From: Aurantiacibacter suaedae
GTDB taxonomy: Bacteria > Pseudomonadota > Alphaproteobacteria > Sphingomonadales > Sphingomonadaceae
DNA length: 64,000 nt
Assembly (NCBI RefSeq): GCF_005434915.1
Contig: NZ_SKCG01000002.1
Location: forward strand, 682,948-746,947
Direction of reading: 5' to 3'
Positions 22,770-31,137 of the stretch are shown here, piece after piece (the stretch's first letter is position 1; each line of letters begins with the position of its first letter). The position numbers were made by a program, and so were the translations under genes. The notes under the pieces were generated by a model, which saw only the letters and a list, made by a program, of their open reading frames with translations, was not told the DNA's origin and searched no databases.

Positions 22770-24884
22770 ATGATCCGTCGCCTGCTTGCATCTTCCGTTT
22801 CCGCCCTTGGTCTGGCCCTTGCCATGCCCGCTCTCGCGCAGGATGCGCCCGAAGCGCCGCCCGAGATGGATTTTGGCACTTGGGGCGTCGACACGAGCGA
22901 GATCGACACGGCGGCCAAGCCCGGCGACAACTTCTTCGACTACGCCAACGGCAAATGGGTGCGCGAGACCGAGATCCCTTCCGATCAGAGCCGCTATGGT
23001 CTGTTTGCCATGCTGGCCGAGAAATCGACCTACGACGTACAGACGCTGATGCGCGATCTCGTCGCCGCCGAGCCTGCGCCGGGCACGCCTGAACGGCGCA
23101 TCGTCGATGCCTACAACGCCTATGCCGACACCGCCGCGATCGATGCTGCCGGGCTGGCTCCGGCGCAGCCATACCTCGCGAAGATCGCCGACGCGCCGGA
23201 TCTTTCGGCGCTGGTCGCGCTGTTCGAGGAGCCGGGCATCCCGGCGCTGGTCAGCGCGGGCGTGGATGTCGATAGCGAGAACCCCGACCGTTACCTCGTG
23301 TCGGTCGACTTCAACGGCATGGGCCTGCCCGATCGCGACTACTACCTCGTCGATTCGGAAGAGAACCTGGCGATCCGCGCCAAGTACAAGGACTTCCTGC
23401 GCTTCATGCTCGGCCAGGCGGGCTATGAGGATCCGGCCACTGCGGCAGAGGCAGTCTATGCCTTCGAGCACAAGGTGGCCGAGCTGGAGTGGGACCGCCG
23501 TATGCTGCGCATCCCCGAGCTGACTTACAACCCGCTCGACCGTGAAGCGCTGCTCGCGCTCGATCCTGAATTCCCCATGGCCTCGTTGCTGGCGGCGGGC
23601 CAGTTCGACGACCAGAACCTGTTCGATGCCTCGCAGCTCCCGCCCACCCCGGAAGAGATCGCCGCGCTCGACCTGTCGAGCGACCAGCAGGCGATGATGG
23701 GCGGCGGTCTGCCCGCGATGATGAAGCTGCTGCGCGAGACCCCGCTGGCCACGCTCAAGGCCTATATGGCGGTGCGCTTCCTGTCGTCGAATGCCCCGGT
23801 GCTGCCGCAGGCAATCGACGATGCCAATTTCGACTTCTATGGCACCACGCTTTCGGGCCAGCAGGAGCAGCGCCCGCGCTGGAAACGCGCCATCGCCGCG
23901 GTCGAAGGGCAGCTGGGCGAACAGCTCGGCGCGCTCTATGTCCAGCGCGAATTCCCGCCCGAAGCCAAGGCCGGGATGGAGCAACTGGTGACCAATCTCA
24001 TCGCCGCCTACCGCGAGAGCATCTCCGAAAACCACTGGATGACGCCCGAGACCACAGAAGAGGCGCTGACCAAGCTTGCTGGCTTCACCCCGATGGTTGG
24101 CTATCCCGATGAATTCGAGACGTACGATGGGCTGGAAATCGAGGCCGACGATCCGCTCGGTAACCGCATTCGTACCATCGCCTGGGATCAGCAGGACGAC
24201 CTCTCGAAACTGGGCGGGCCGGTCGACAAGAGCGAATGGGGCATGCTGCCGCAAACGGTGAACGCCTACTATTCGCCGAACTTCAACCAGATCGTGTTCC
24301 CGGCGGCGATCCTGCAGCAGCCGTTCTTCGGCCTCGAGGCCGATCCGGCGGTGAACTATGGCGCCATCGGCGCGGTGATCGGCCATGAGATCGGCCACGG
24401 GTTCGACGATCAGGGCTCGCGCTTCGATGCCACCGGCGCGCTGCGCAACTGGTGGCAGGATGCCGACCGCACCGCCTTCGAGGAGCGGACCGCCATGCTG
24501 CGCAAGCTGATCGAGCAGTATTGCCCGCTCGATGACGGCAGCTTGTGCCTGCGCGGCGACCTTGCCATGGGCGAGACTATCGGCGACGTGGTCGGCCTGC
24601 AAATCGCCTATCGCGCCTACCAGATTTCGCTCGATGGCGAGGAGGCCCCGGTGATCGACGGGCTAACTGGCGACCAGCGCTTCTTCCTCGGCTTTGCGCA
24701 GGTGTGGCGCGGCAAGACCCGCGAGGCGCGGCTGCGCAACATGATGGTGGCCGACCCGCACCCGCCCGAGCAGTTCCGCCTCAACAACGCGGTGCGGCAG
24801 ATGGATGCCTGGTACAAGGCATTTAATGTACAGCCAGACGATGCGCTGTACCTCGCGCCCGAGGATCGCGTCTCGATCTGGTAA
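22770..24884 (+). CDS. M13 family zinc metallopeptidase (neprilysin-like), exported
   Basis: 704 residues. A signal peptide covers residues 1-25 (ending ALAQD). The zinc motif HEIGH is at 539-543 in GHEIGHGFDDQGSRFD, and the third ligand Glu is about residue 602 in GETIGDVVGL, a variant of the canonical ENxAD. The C-terminus ends in the family's conserved Trp (SIW), without the usual Cys. It is predicted to cleave peptides in the periplasm or outside the cell. It is monocistronic and is followed by two tandem hairpins before uppP. Confidence 0.95.
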   Translation: MIRRLLASSVSALGLALAMPALAQDAPEAPPEMDFGTWGVDTSEIDTAAKPGDNFFDYANGKWVRETEIPSDQSRYGLFAMLAEKSTYDVQTLMRDLVAAEPAPGTPERRIVDAYNAYADTAAIDAAGLAPAQPYLAKIADAPDLSALVALFEEPGIPALVSAGVDVDSENPDRYLVSVDFNGMGLPDRDYYLVDSEENLAIRAKYKDFLRFMLGQAGYEDPATAAEAVYAFEHKVAELEWDRRMLRIPELTYNPLDREALLALDPEFPMASLLAAGQFDDQNLFDASQLPPTPEEIAALDLSSDQQAMMGGGLPAMMKLLRETPLATLKAYMAVRFLSSNAPVLPQAIDDANFDFYGTTLSGQQEQRPRWKRAIAAVEGQLGEQLGALYVQREFPPEAKAGMEQLVTNLIAAYRESISENHWMTPETTEEALTKLAGFTPMVGYPDEFETYDGLEIEADDPLGNRIRTIAWDQQDDLSKLGGPVDKSEWGMLPQTVNAYYSPNFNQIVFPAAILQQPFFGLEADPAVNYGAIGAVIGHEIGHGFDDQGSRFDATGALRNWWQDADRTAFEERTAMLRKLIEQYCPLDDGSLCLRGDLAMGETIGDVVGLQIAYRAYQISLDGEEAPVIDGLTGDQRFFLGFAQVWRGKTREARLRNMMVADPHPPEQFRLNNAVRQMDAWYKAFNVQPDDALYLAPEDRVSIW

Positions 24885-24899
24885 CAGGCTGGCTTGCTG

Positions 24900-24927
24900 C
24901 ATGCGCGAATGCTTGACTTCGCGCATG
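24900..24927 (+). terminator. Perfect 10-bp stem-loop after the M13 peptidase gene
   Basis: CATGCGCGAA and TTCGCGCATG pair perfectly around an 8-nt loop, starting 16 nt after the peptidase stop codon. No T-run follows, so it is either a Rho-assisted end, an mRNA-protecting structure, or the first half of a paired element with the next hairpin. Confidence 0.5.
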
Positions 24928-24931
24928 TGCT

Positions 24932-24972
24932 GGTGGAGGCACCGCGCTCAATTATGCGCGGTGCCAGCCACC
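24932..24972 (+). promoter_or_regulatory. Second perfect stem-loop, just upstream of uppP
   Basis: GGCACCGCGC and GCGCGGTGCC pair perfectly (24938-24965) around an 8-nt loop, and five outer pairs (GGTGG with CCACC) extend it after a small internal loop. It ends 25 nt before the uppP ATG, so it lies in the probable 5' leader of that gene. Confidence 0.5.
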
Positions 24973-24997
24973 GGGCGAATTTGAGGCCCTGCCGTTC

Positions 24998-25843
24998 ATG
25001 ACCTTCATCCAGCTGCTGCTGATCGCCGTTGTTCAGGGGACGACGGAATTCCTGCCGATTTCTTCGTCAGGCCATCTGATCCTGATCCCCTTTCTCACAG
25101 ATTTCCCCGATCAGGGCCCGCAGATCGACGTGGCCGTTCATGTCGGCTCGCTGCTCGCCATCATCGTCTATTTCTTCAGGGACGTGGTGATGCTGGCGCG
25201 TGGCGGCTTTGCCACCGTGGGCATCGGCAAAGCCCCGCATGAGCGGCAGCTGTTCTGGTGGATCCTGCTCGGCACAATCCCTGCGGTGCTGTTCGGCCTG
25301 GCGATCAAGCTTGGTGTGTTCAACGGGATCGCTTCCAGCCTGTTCGGGATCACCATCGTCGATGGCGACCTGATGGCCTCGATCCGCTTCACCCATCTGA
25401 TCGCGGTGAACCTGATCGTCTATGGCATTCTGCTCGGGCTGGCTGACCGGTTCGGCCGCGAGACCAAGACCTTCGAGGACATGACCTGGCGTGACGGGCT
25501 GCTTGTGGGCATTGCGCAGGCCTTTGCGATCATTCCCGGCACCAGCCGCTCGGGCGTGACCATGACCATGGCGCGCACGCTCGGCTATGGCCGGTTCGAG
25601 GCGGCGCGGTTCTCGTTCCTGCTGTCGATCCCGGCGGTGGCCGGGGCTGGCGTGCTGATCGTGCCCGAGCTGTTCAATGCCGGGGCAGAGTTGTTGCACG
25701 AGGCGCTGATCGCGGGCGTGCTCACCTTCATCGCCGCCTTTGTGACGATGGCCTTCCTGATGAACTTCCTGAAGAAGGCCTCGATGATGGTCTTCGTGGT
25801 CTATCGCGTGGCGATGGGCTTGGCGCTGTTGGTGCTGTTCTGA
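24998..25843 (+). CDS. uppP: Undecaprenyl-diphosphatase UppP (BacA)
   Basis: 281 residues, polytopic. The two conserved active-site segments are present: QGTTEFLPISSSGH near the N-terminus and PGTSRSGVTMTMAR in the middle. The enzyme recycles the undecaprenyl carrier used for peptidoglycan and for the exopolysaccharide made by neighbouring loci. Its 3' end overlaps the end of a convergent lipoprotein gene by 43 bp. Confidence 0.97.
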   Translation: MTFIQLLLIAVVQGTTEFLPISSSGHLILIPFLTDFPDQGPQIDVAVHVGSLLAIIVYFFRDVVMLARGGFATVGIGKAPHERQLFWWILLGTIPAVLFGLAIKLGVFNGIASSLFGITIVDGDLMASIRFTHLIAVNLIVYGILLGLADRFGRETKTFEDMTWRDGLLVGIAQAFAIIPGTSRSGVTMTMARTLGYGRFEAARFSFLLSIPAVAGAGVLIVPELFNAGAELLHEALIAGVLTFIAAFVTMAFLMNFLKKASMMVFVVYRVAMGLALLVLF

Positions 25844-26040
25844 GCTGGCGCTGACTCCGCCGACGGGCTTTCGCCGGGCGGATCGCGCTGATCGAGAATT
25901 TCGGCGGCATCTTCCAGCGCGGCAGCTTCGTTGCTGCTGGCCGGCGCCGGGCCGCTCATCGGGTCGGGCGCATCGCAGCCCCAGGCTAGCAGCGCACCTG
26001 TGGCGGCTAGCGCCAGCCGCAGATGCGCTGCTCCCATCAT
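25801..26040 (-). CDS. Small putative lipoprotein
   Basis: 79 residues starting MMGAAHLRLALAATG. The lipobox LLAWGC places the lipidated Cys at about residue 22, and the rest is a disordered Ala/Pro/Ser/Glu tail. Its first ATG shares one base with the stop of the lipoprotein gene upstream (TAATG), and its 3' end overlaps convergent uppP. The coding signal is modest; the lipobox and the stop-start fusion are the main support. Confidence 0.55.
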   Translation of the reverse strand: MMGAAHLRLALAATGALLAWGCDAPDPMSGPAPASSNEAAALEDAAEILDQRDPPGESPSAESAPAQNSTNSAKPIATR

Positions 26041-26354
26041 TATTCGGCGCCTTCGAGTTCGGCGCTGGCGGCGGCTGCTGCATCGGCGGCGCTCAGCGCG
26101 TCGTCGGCTGCGGCCTGGGCGTCATCGGCCGCGTCTTCGGCTTCCTGCGTGGCCGCATCGACCGCATCTTCGACCGAAGCGGTGTCAGCCGCGTTGAGCG
26201 AGCTGTCGACCACCGGGTCCGGCGCGCCGGCCATCGCGTCGTCGGCGGGCACTTCTACCGTGTCTGCCATCGCCTCTTCCGAAGCGTCGGTGGATTCGCC
26301 ACAGGCCGAAAGGGCGAGCAGCGCAGCCGGAGCGATCAGAGCGATCCGTTTCAT
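26040..26354 (-). CDS. Small Ala/Asp-rich lipoprotein
   Basis: 104 residues. The signal peptide ends in LLALSAC with Cys at about residue 18, followed by an acidic region and a long Ala/Asp/Glu helix (DAADDAQAAADDALSAADAA) with heptad-like spacing. It is reminiscent of small envelope lipoproteins that form coiled coils. It is divergent from recQ and coupled to the next lipoprotein by TAATG. No specific role can be assigned. Confidence 0.7.
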   Translation of the reverse strand: MKRIALIAPAALLALSACGESTDASEEAMADTVEVPADDAMAGAPDPVVDSSLNAADTASVEDAVDAATQEAEDAADDAQAAADDALSAADAAAAASAELEGAE

Positions 26355-26473
26355 GAGGTTTCCTCCTATGGGTTGCTAAGCGAATGCCAGCGTCTGTAGC
26401 CGTTCACAGGGCCGGGGCAAAACGGGAATTGCGCCTCTAGGCGTGCGCGCCCGCATCTGGCAGGTGAGGCGCC

Positions 26474-28264
26474 ATGCTTCAAAGCCCGGCAAACGTTGAG
26501 CGTGCCCGCGCCACCTTGCGCGAAGTGTTCGGTTTCGAATCGTTCCGCATGGTGCAGGAAGAGGTGGTGGGCCGCGTGCTTTCCGGCCAGTCGACGCTCG
26601 CGGTGATGCCGACCGGGGCGGGCAAGTCGCTCACCTACCAGCTTCCCGCCGTGATGCTGGAGGGCACCTGCGTGGTGATCTCGCCGCTGATCGCGCTGAT
26701 GCACGATCAACTGCGCAGCGCGCGGGCGAACGGCATTCGCGCCGCCACGCTCACCAGCGCCGATGCCGACTGGCGCGAGACGCAGGACGCGTTTCGCGCA
26801 GGCGAGCTCGACCTGCTCTATGTCGCGCCAGAGCGGGCGAGCCAGCCGCAGTTCCGCGACTTTCTCTGCGCCGCCCCGCTGGCGTTGTTCGCGGTCGACG
26901 AGGCGCATTGCGTCAGCGAATGGGGCCACGATTTCCGGCCCGACTATCGCCAGCTGCGCCCGCTGATGGACGCCTTTGGCGATGTCCCCCGGCTGGCGCT
27001 AACCGCCACGGCCGACGGGCGCACGCGCGGGGACATTCTCGGCCAGCTCGGGATTCCCGACGACGGCCTCGTCATCTCCGGTTTCGACCGGCCCAATATC
27101 CGCTATGCGATCCGCCCGCGCGACAACCTTTCGCGCCAGCTCGAGCGTCTGGTGGACGAGCAGCCGGGGCCGGGCATCGTCTATGCCGGGACGCGCAAGA
27201 AGGTGGAGGATCTCGCCGCCAGTCTTGCCCGCGCCACCGGGCGACCCGTGCTGCCTTACCACGCCGGCCTCCCCGCCGAGCAGCGTGCCGAGAATCAGGC
27301 CAGGTTCGTCGCTAGCGAGGATATGGTGATGGTTGCTACGATCGCCTTCGGGATGGGCATCGACAAGCCGGATGTGCGGTTCGTTGCCCATGCAGGCGTG
27401 CCCAAGTCGATCGAAGCCTATTACCAGGAAACGGGCCGCGCCGGGCGTGACGGCGATCCGGCGCAGGCGGTGATGCTGTGGAGCGCGGGCGACTTCGCCA
27501 CCGCGCGGATGCGTATCGGGGAGCTCGACGAAGGCCGCCAGCCGGGCGAGCGGCAGCGGCTCGATGCGCTGGCCGCGTTGGTCGAGGCGCCAACCTGCCG
27601 CCGTGCGATCCTGCTGCGTCACTTCGGCGAAGACCCGCCCGAGGCCTGCGGCAATTGCGACAATTGCCTGAACCCGCCGCAGGTTCTGGAGGTGACGGAG
27701 CTGGCGCAAAAACTGCTCTCGGCCTGTTATCGCACCGGGCAGAGCTTCGGCTTCGGGCACTTGCAGAAGGTGCTGACCGGGGCTTCCGACGCGCGCATCA
27801 TGGAGCGCGGGCATGATCGGTTGTCCGTTTATGGCGTCGTGGAGGGCGAGGAAGCGGCCTTGTTGCAGCCGGTCAGCCGTGCCTTGCAAGCGCGTGGGTG
27901 CCTCGTGCCCAATGAGCACGGCGGGCTGCAACTGGGCGGCGAGGCTCGCGCGCTGCTCACGGGCGAGATGGCGCTGTCGATCACCAAGCCGCCTGCGCGC
28001 TCGGAACGCCGCCAGCGCCGCGCCCGCAACGAGGCCGCGAACCCGGTCGGCGATCCGCTGTTCGATGCCTTGCGCACGTTGCGCCGCGATCTTGCCGCCG
28101 AGGCGGGAGTGCCGCCCTATGTGATCTTCCACGATTCGGTGCTGCGCGAAATGGCCGCACGCCGCCCGTCGAGCCGCTCTGCGATGGGCGAGATCGGCGG
28201 CGTCGGGGCGAAGAAGCTTGAGGCCTATGGCGCGGCTTTCCTCAAGGTTGTGGCCGAAAACTGA
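26474..28264 (+). CDS. recQ: ATP-dependent DNA helicase RecQ
   Basis: 596 residues. Walker A PTGAGKS starts at 46, DEAH is at 142-145, the helicase C motif has QETGRAGRDG, the zinc site uses CRRAILLRHFG then CGNCDNC, and an HRDC domain closes the protein (DALRTLRRDLAAEAGVPPYV). It unwinds DNA 3' to 5' in recombination repair. Length and domain order are normal. It is divergent from the lipoprotein pair. Confidence 0.96.
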   Translation: MLQSPANVERARATLREVFGFESFRMVQEEVVGRVLSGQSTLAVMPTGAGKSLTYQLPAVMLEGTCVVISPLIALMHDQLRSARANGIRAATLTSADADWRETQDAFRAGELDLLYVAPERASQPQFRDFLCAAPLALFAVDEAHCVSEWGHDFRPDYRQLRPLMDAFGDVPRLALTATADGRTRGDILGQLGIPDDGLVISGFDRPNIRYAIRPRDNLSRQLERLVDEQPGPGIVYAGTRKKVEDLAASLARATGRPVLPYHAGLPAEQRAENQARFVASEDMVMVATIAFGMGIDKPDVRFVAHAGVPKSIEAYYQETGRAGRDGDPAQAVMLWSAGDFATARMRIGELDEGRQPGERQRLDALAALVEAPTCRRAILLRHFGEDPPEACGNCDNCLNPPQVLEVTELAQKLLSACYRTGQSFGFGHLQKVLTGASDARIMERGHDRLSVYGVVEGEEAALLQPVSRALQARGCLVPNEHGGLQLGGEARALLTGEMALSITKPPARSERRQRRARNEAANPVGDPLFDALRTLRRDLAAEAGVPPYVIFHDSVLREMAARRPSSRSAMGEIGGVGAKKLEAYGAAFLKVVAEN

Positions 28265-28297
28265 CATCGCCGTCACCCGATTGCGCTCCTCCGCAAA

Positions 28298-28318
28298 GTG
28301 ATATAAATATGATATCAC
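28298..28318. promoter_or_regulatory. 21-bp perfect palindrome in an AT-rich promoter
   Basis: GTGATAT, seven central bases, and ATATCAC form a perfect dyad in a short AT-rich island 21 bp before the SPFH gene start. The island also resembles a -10 region. The third-from-last gene of this operon's neighbourhood encodes a ribbon-helix-helix protein that could bind such a dyad. Binding is inference. Confidence 0.6.
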
Positions 28319-28339
28319 AATTAATCGGAGGATCGAACG

Positions 28340-29245
28340 ATGTCGGAGCCTGTGACGGCCATGACGCGCAGCCGTGAAGTGCCTGCAGCGACGAGCAGCG
28401 GCTATACCTTGCTGCTGGCGCTGCTTGCCTTGATCGTGTTCGTAGGGGTGAACGTGCTGACGCGCGGGTTTGGTCTTGGCAGTGCGGGGTTGTTCGTTGC
28501 CTGCATCCTGGTGCCGGTCCTGGCCATGGTGTTCATCGGGCTTGGTTTTTACATGGTGCAGCCCAACCAGGGCGCGGTAATCACGCTGTTCGGTGACTAT
28601 CGCGGGACTGACCGCAAGGAGGGCCTGCGCTGGGTGCTGCCGTGGATGATGCGCAAGAAGGTCAGCGTGCGCGCGCACAACATCCATTCGGAGCGGATCA
28701 AGATCAACGATCTGCGCGGCAATCCGATCGACATCGCCTGCAACGTCGTCTGGCGCGTGCGCGACACGGCGCAGGCGGTGTTCGACGTGGACGACTACGA
28801 CGAGTTCGTCGAAATCCAGATCGAGGCGGCGCTGCGCACCGTCGGCGCACGCCACCCTTATGACGATATGAGCGACGAGGACCAGACTACGCTGCGCGGC
28901 AGCGCCGATGTTATCAACGCCGAGTTGCAGACCGAGCTCAACGAGCGGCTGTCGGCGGCAGGAATCGTGGTCGACGAGGCGGGGCTTACGCACTTGGCCT
29001 ACGCCAGCGAAATTGCAGGGGCCATGCTGCGCCGCCAGCAGGCCGAGGCAGTGATCGCCGCCCGCGCCAAGCTGGTGATGGGTGCGGTGACCATGGTGCA
29101 AATGGCGCTCGACAAACTCTCGGCCGACGAGATCGTCGAACTCGATGACGAGCGCCGCGCGGCCATGGTTTCGAACCTGATGGTGGTGCTCTGCGGTGAG
29201 CGTGAGGTGAACCCGGTCGTCAACGCCGGATCGCTGTACCAGTAA
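28340..29245 (+). CDS. SPFH / band 7 domain membrane protein
   Basis: 301 residues. Two hydrophobic stretches at about 20-70 anchor the protein, then the SPFH core begins at MVQPNQGAVITLFGDYRGT and ends in an alpha-helical, coiled-coil tail (IAGAMLRRQQAEAVIAARAK). GGATCGAACG-type spacing with CGGAGG gives a good ribosome site. SPFH proteins form membrane microdomain cages, often regulating proteases or stress responses. The gene heads a three-gene run with a ribbon-helix-helix protein and a small membrane protein. Confidence 0.9.
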   Translation: MSEPVTAMTRSREVPAATSSGYTLLLALLALIVFVGVNVLTRGFGLGSAGLFVACILVPVLAMVFIGLGFYMVQPNQGAVITLFGDYRGTDRKEGLRWVLPWMMRKKVSVRAHNIHSERIKINDLRGNPIDIACNVVWRVRDTAQAVFDVDDYDEFVEIQIEAALRTVGARHPYDDMSDEDQTTLRGSADVINAELQTELNERLSAAGIVVDEAGLTHLAYASEIAGAMLRRQQAEAVIAARAKLVMGAVTMVQMALDKLSADEIVELDDERRAAMVSNLMVVLCGEREVNPVVNAGSLYQ

Positions 29246-29249
29246 GGCG

Positions 29250-29444
29250 ATGGCAGCCCGCAAAGCCTTTGCCCTGCGGCTGGACCCTGCGCTGCACGAT
29301 TGCCTTGAGCGATTGGCGGCGCAGGAGCTGCGCAGCGTGAACGCCGAGATCGAGGTGCTGCTGCGCGAAGCGCTCGAACGGCGCGGAATCAGGCCTGCGA
29401 TCAGTGAACGGCCCCGGCGGGGGCGGCCTGCCAAGGAGGAGTGA
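29250..29444 (+). CDS. Arc-type ribbon-helix-helix DNA-binding protein
   Basis: 64 residues. AARKAFALRLDPALHDCLERLA is a beta strand then helix of the Arc/MetJ fold, with the second helix in SVNAEIEVLLREALERRG, and a basic tail. It starts 4 bp after the SPFH stop. Such proteins repress their own operons or act as antitoxins; no toxin gene is beside it, so autoregulation of the operon through the palindrome at 28298-28318 is the simpler idea. Confidence 0.85.
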   Translation: MAARKAFALRLDPALHDCLERLAAQELRSVNAEIEVLLREALERRGIRPAISERPRRGRPAKEE

Positions 29445-29447
29445 GAC

Positions 29448-29762
29448 ATGCGTGACGAAGACAAACCTTATGTGTGCATCCGCCACGGCTGGATCGTGCA
29501 GATCACCCCGCGCAACGGCGCGGGCTGGCGCGGGCTGGCCTTATGGATGCTGCTCCTTGCGCTGCCGACTGCGGGCTTTGTTGCCCTCAGCGCGGCTAGC
29601 CTCGCGCCGGATATCATGCTCGCGGTGACTGGCGCTTTCCTCGTGCTGGTGGCCGGCTGGGCTGTGGCCATGATCCGCTGGATGATGGCTCGTAGCGAGA
29701 TCGTGGACATGAAGGATCTGGAGGCCTTCAAGCGCGCACGGAAAAAGTCCGGCCGTCGCTGA
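29448..29762 (+). CDS. Small two-helix membrane protein of the SPFH operon
   Basis: 104 residues with two membrane helices (LALWMLLLALPTAGFVALSAAS and MLAVTGAFLVLVAGWAVAMIRW) and a basic C-terminal tail. It starts 3 bp after the ribbon-helix-helix gene, so the three genes form one transcription unit. The first 20 residues (YVCIRHGWIVQITPRNG) may face the cytoplasm. The family is not recognised; a partner role with the SPFH protein is inference from position. Confidence 0.8.
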   Translation: MRDEDKPYVCIRHGWIVQITPRNGAGWRGLALWMLLLALPTAGFVALSAASLAPDIMLAVTGAFLVLVAGWAVAMIRWMMARSEIVDMKDLEAFKRARKKSGRR

Positions 29763-29815
29763 GCCGCATCATCGTTTCCAGCAGATTAACTATTGTGTTC
29801 TAAGCTTGTCGGGTG

Positions 29816-30799
29816 ATGACCCAGACTCGCCGCCTCCCTTCGCCGCGCGCCATGATCGCGCCTTTCGCAATTCTTGGTGTTGCTGCCTTGGTTGCGCTGC
29901 CCGCCGCAACGCTCACCGCGCAGGATAGCGAATCCGCATTCACTGTGGTCGCGACCGGGCAGGGCTTCGAGCGGTTGCAGGACGCGGTCAACGCCATCGG
30001 CGACGGTGAGGGGGCGATTGCCATTGCGCCGGGCCGCTATGGCCAGTGCGCGGTGCAGGAACGCGGGCAAATTTCCTATCTCGCCAGCGAGCCGGGCTCG
30101 GCGGTGTTCGACACCGTCACTTGCGAGGGCAAGGCCGCGCTGGTGTTGCGCGGGCGGGGGGCCGAAGTTTCGGGCCTGATCTTCCAGAACATGAAAGTGC
30201 CCGATTTCAACGGAGCGGGCATCCGGCTCGAACAGGGCAACCTTACGGTGGTCGACAGCTGGTTCCGCGACAGCCAGCAAGGCATCCTGACGGCGGGCGA
30301 CATGGCCTCGCGCATCGTGATCGACCGTTCGACCTTCACCCGCCTCGGCACCTGCGAAGGCGGGGGCGGCTGCGCCCATTCGGTCTACACCGGCTCTTAC
30401 GGCCATCTGCGCATAACCCGCAGCCGTTTCGAGGAGGGTGCGGGCGGACACTATGTGAAATCGCGCGCGGCACAGGTGGACATCGCCTCCTCCAGCTTCG
30501 ACGATTCGCATGGGAATAACACCAACTACATGATCGACCTGCCCGCTGGCGCGAGCGGGCAGATCTTGAACAATTGGTTCGTGCAAGGTCAGTCGAAGGA
30601 GAACTACTCCGCCTTCATCGCGGTTGGCGCCGAAGCGCGCGAGCATAGTTCGGCAGGGCTGACCGTGGTTGGCAACGACGCCCGCCTGGCGACGGGGGTG
30701 GACCGCAACACGGTGTTCGTGGCTGACTGGTCAGGGGAACTTTCGGGTATCGGCGAGAATGCTCTGGGACGGGGTCTGACGCCGTTCGAGGAGCGCTAA
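29816..30799 (+). CDS. Secreted right-handed beta-helix protein
   Basis: 327 residues from ATG 29816. A signal peptide ends near TLTAQD (about residue 35), followed by parallel beta-helix turns like those of pectate lyase and NosD folds: GAGIRLEQGNLTVVDSWF, SRIVIDRSTFTRLG, LRITRSRFEEG and ASGQILNNWF. There is no clear pectate-lyase catalytic set, so polysaccharide binding or cleavage is only possible. It is monocistronic. Confidence 0.8.
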   Translation: MTQTRRLPSPRAMIAPFAILGVAALVALPAATLTAQDSESAFTVVATGQGFERLQDAVNAIGDGEGAIAIAPGRYGQCAVQERGQISYLASEPGSAVFDTVTCEGKAALVLRGRGAEVSGLIFQNMKVPDFNGAGIRLEQGNLTVVDSWFRDSQQGILTAGDMASRIVIDRSTFTRLGTCEGGGGCAHSVYTGSYGHLRITRSRFEEGAGGHYVKSRAAQVDIASSSFDDSHGNNTNYMIDLPAGASGQILNNWFVQGQSKENYSAFIAVGAEAREHSSAGLTVVGNDARLATGVDRNTVFVADWSGELSGIGENALGRGLTPFEER

Positions 30800-30820
30800 G
30801 GCCGCGCAAACCTTGCAATT

Positions 30821-30865
30821 TTGCCGCCGCCTTCCGACATTAAGCTGGTGAAAAGGAGGCGGCAA
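30821..30865 (+). promoter_or_regulatory. Stem-loop hiding the ribosome site of the DksA-like gene
   Basis: TTGCCGCC at 30821-30828 pairs perfectly with GGCGGCAA at 30858-30865, and CCTT pairs with AAGG inside after one mismatch. The right arm contains the whole AGGAGG Shine-Dalgarno and the A of the ATG. In mRNA this would block initiation until melted or displaced. Confidence 0.6.
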
Positions 30866-31128
30866 TGGCCGGTGGATGGTCGCGCGATGGCGCGGTGCAG
30901 GATCAGATCGACGATACGGTGAGCGACGCGGTCAGCGCCGCACGCGCACGAATGCCACGCGGCGAGAGCGCCGAATATTGCGACGAATGCGGCGAACCGA
31001 TCCCGCAGAAACGCCGCGAGGCCGTGCCTGGTGTGCGCACTTGCGTCGGCTGCCAGTCGGGCCGTGACAGCGCCGTGCGGCACAGCGCGTTTAATCGGCG
31101 CGGTTCGAAAGACAGCCAGCTGCGTTGA
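30865..31128 (+). CDS. DksA/TraR-type C4 zinc-finger protein
   Basis: 87 residues. The zinc knuckle uses C39, C42, C60 and C63 (YCDECGEPIP, then RTCVGCQ). It is short like TraR and YbiI and lacks the long DksA coiled coil, with a helical N-terminus (QIDDTVSDAVSAARAR). Such proteins bind the RNA polymerase secondary channel or act in stress control. Its ribosome site AGGAGG is strong but embedded in a hairpin, which suggests translational regulation. Confidence 0.87.
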   Translation: MAGGWSRDGAVQDQIDDTVSDAVSAARARMPRGESAEYCDECGEPIPQKRREAVPGVRTCVGCQSGRDSAVRHSAFNRRGSKDSQLR

Positions 31129-31137
31129 TGTGCCCGG

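Noticed and set aside
22695-24602. 635-codon frame antisense to the M13 peptidase gene
   Set aside because: The sense protein has catalytic motifs; the antisense frame is a composition artefact.
26999-29464. 821-codon minus-strand frame across recQ and the SPFH operon
   Set aside because: It spans several real genes on the other strand and has no recognisable domain.
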